Source: an uncultured Eubacteriales bacterium
GTDB lineage: Bacteria > Bacillota > Clostridia > Oscillospirales > Acutalibacteraceae
Assembly (NCBI GenBank): GCA_902462035.1
Contig: CABQAC010000153.1
Coordinates: 1 to 5,176, forward strand
Direction of reading: 5' to 3'
DNA: 5,176 bases
Below are positions 4,013-5,176 of the stretch, piece by piece. The notes below the pieces were generated by a model that worked only from the letters and a program-made list of their open reading frames with translations, had not been told where the DNA came from and did no database searches. Position 1 is the first letter of the stretch; the number at the start of each line of letters is the position of its first letter. The position numbers were made by a program, and so were the translations under genes.

Positions 4013-5176
4013 TTAGACAGCCGCGGCCTGGGTTTCTTCTTCCCGGGTCCCGGTTTGGGCTGGCTCCGGGGGGTTAGCGGAAACGCCCAGTTTTTCCTGC
4101 AGCCGTTCGTTTGCCACCGCCAGCATCAGCTTAATGCGGTTTTCCTGGTTTACCCGCGTGGCGCTGGGGTCGTAATCGATGGGCACGATATTCGCTCTTT
4201 CGTCCACGCTTTTGATTTTGCGGATCATGCCTTTGCCGCACACATGGTTGGGCAGGCAGCCAAAGGGCTGGGTGCAGACGATGTTTTCGTACCCTTGTTC
4301 CACAAGCTCCATCATTTCCGCGGTCAGCAGCCAGCCTTCCCCCATCTTGCTGCCATAGCCGATCACGTCTTTTACCAGGGATTTGGTGTGGACGTAAGGG
4401 GAGGGGGCGATAAACTGGGGGAACCGGGAGACCGCGCCGATGAGCGCCTTTTCCATGGCGGTCAGATACTTCATCAGCAGGCTGACCACCGCATATTTCA
4501 GCGGATTACCGCCGTACAGCTTAATGTCCTCCAACCGGTTATCCACCTTGAACAGCGCGAAGCCCATGATGCCCGGGACCATATACTCGCAGCCTTGCGC
4601 GGCCAAAAAGTCCTCCAGATGGTTGTTGCCGAGACTGGAATATTTTACGTATATTTCCCCCACGACACCGACCTTGATCTTTGGAACGCGCACCACCGGC
4701 ACCGCGGCAAAATCCTGGGCGATCTGGTCCAGCTTTTTCCGCATGGCGCCCAGGGAATACCCTTTGCTGCGGTTAAGCATGTCGGACAAAACGCGGACCC
4801 ATTTGTCCACCAGCGCCTTGCTTTGGCCCGCCGTCTGCTCATATGGACGCACCTGGTTATGCAGCAGCATCAGCAGATCCCCATACACCAGGCCGGCAAC
4901 GAATTTGCGGATCATGGGGAGCGTCAGGCGAAAACCGCTGTTTCTTTCCAAGCCGGACATGTTCAGCGAAATGACCGGCACCTGGCCGTAGCCCGCCTTG
5001 ACCAGCGCTTTGCGCAGCAGGTGGATGTAGTTGGACGCGCGGCAGCCGCCGCCGGTTTGGGTGATGATCAGGGCGGTGCGGTTAACGTCGTACTTGCCGC
5101 TGTTAAGCGCGTCGATCATCTGGCCGATGACCAGCAGGGCGGGGTAGCAGGTGTCGTTGTGGACGTATTTCAGCCC
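4013..5176 (-). CDS. 2-hydroxyacyl-CoA dehydratase / activase-related protein, C-terminal 387 residues
   Basis: The frame runs open through the right edge, so this is the tail of a larger protein, probably the roughly 1,400-residue Clostridial family that joins BcrAD/BadFG-type activase domains, a DUF2229 region and a dehydratase-like C-terminus (family knowledge). The visible part starts GLKYVHNDTCYPALLVIGQM and includes TQTGGGCRASNY (39-50), GLVYGDLLMLLHNQVRPYE and CTQPFGCLPNHVCGKGM (301-317). Cysteines at 10, 45, 301, 307 and 313 are candidates for iron-sulfur ligands, as in the HgdAB/HgdC system, but the reaction of this giant family is not established. The last 20 or so residues are an Ala/Glu/Pro-rich tail outside the conserved fold. 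An ATG at 5119 is internal: the 19 residues before it are conserved family sequence. Codon use is GC-rich like the backbone. It ends at the shared terminator at 3964-4006. Confidence 0.9.
   Translation of the reverse strand, partial: GLKYVHNDTCYPALLVIGQMIDALNSGKYDVNRTALIITQTGGGCRASNYIHLLRKALVKAGYGQVPVISLNMSGLERNSGFRLTLPMIRKFVAGLVYGDLLMLLHNQVRPYEQTAGQSKALVDKWVRVLSDMLNRSKGYSLGAMRKKLDQIAQDFAAVPVVRVPKIKVGVVGEIYVKYSSLGNNHLEDFLAAQGCEYMVPGIMGFALFKVDNRLEDIKLYGGNPLKYAVVSLLMKYLTAMEKALIGAVSRFPQFIAPSPYVHTKSLVKDVIGYGSKMGEGWLLTAEMMELVEQGYENIVCTQPFGCLPNHVCGKGMIRKIKSVDERANIVPIDYDPSATRVNQENRIKLMLAVANERLQEKLGVSANPPEPAQTGTREEETQAAAV

Noticed and set aside
4440..4991. A 183-codon open frame on the plus strand
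   Set aside because: It is antisense to the conserved dehydratase-related gene and shows no family features.

Overview
The window looks like a chromosomal segment of a mid-to-high-GC, probably anaerobic Firmicute of the class Clostridia (Oscillospirales-like). This is an inference from the gene families: a giant 2-hydroxyacyl-CoA dehydratase/activase-related protein, a CdaR/PucR-type regulator with a Diacid_rec domain, a RarA ATPase and a TspO protein. Strong AGGAGG-type ribosome sites and a near-consensus sigma-A promoter agree with this. No 16S or other marker is present, so the assignment is tentative.

Layout from left to right. (1) 1-1214, minus strand: rarA, the replication-associated AAA+ ATPase, with its C-terminus cut off by the window edge. 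(2) 1215-1619: a 405-base stretch without a convincing gene. It is AT-rich at both ends and holds a near-perfect palindrome (1304-1337), a short open frame that looks like a remnant (1308-1472), a second palindrome (1534-1552) and a weak terminator-like hairpin (1555-1569). (3) 1620-2033, minus strand: a small, conspicuously AT-rich GNAT acetyltransferase gene. A perfect 26-bp palindrome of TetR-operator style (2075-2100) lies just upstream and overlaps a possible promoter. (4) 2129-3256, minus strand: a CdaR/PucR-family transcription regulator with a good promoter (TTGACG-17-TATAAT). (5) 3467-3949, plus strand: tspO, divergent from the regulator. (6) 3964-4006: a strong bidirectional terminator shared by convergent genes. 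(7) 4013-5176, minus strand: the C-terminal 387 residues of a large 2-hydroxyacyl-CoA dehydratase/activase-related protein, open at the right edge.

The genes do not form one pathway. The GC-rich genes (rarA, regulator, tspO, dehydratase-related) look like native backbone. The stretch from about 1276 to 2130 is clearly lower in GC, carries the acetyltransferase and its palindromic operator, and is bracketed by a 10-bp direct repeat. It is most simply read as an acquired cassette. The most interesting unexplained items are the TetR-like operator with no regulator in view, the palindrome in front of rarA, and the regulator/tspO divergent pair. I see no convincing evidence for a wholly new multi-gene system here.
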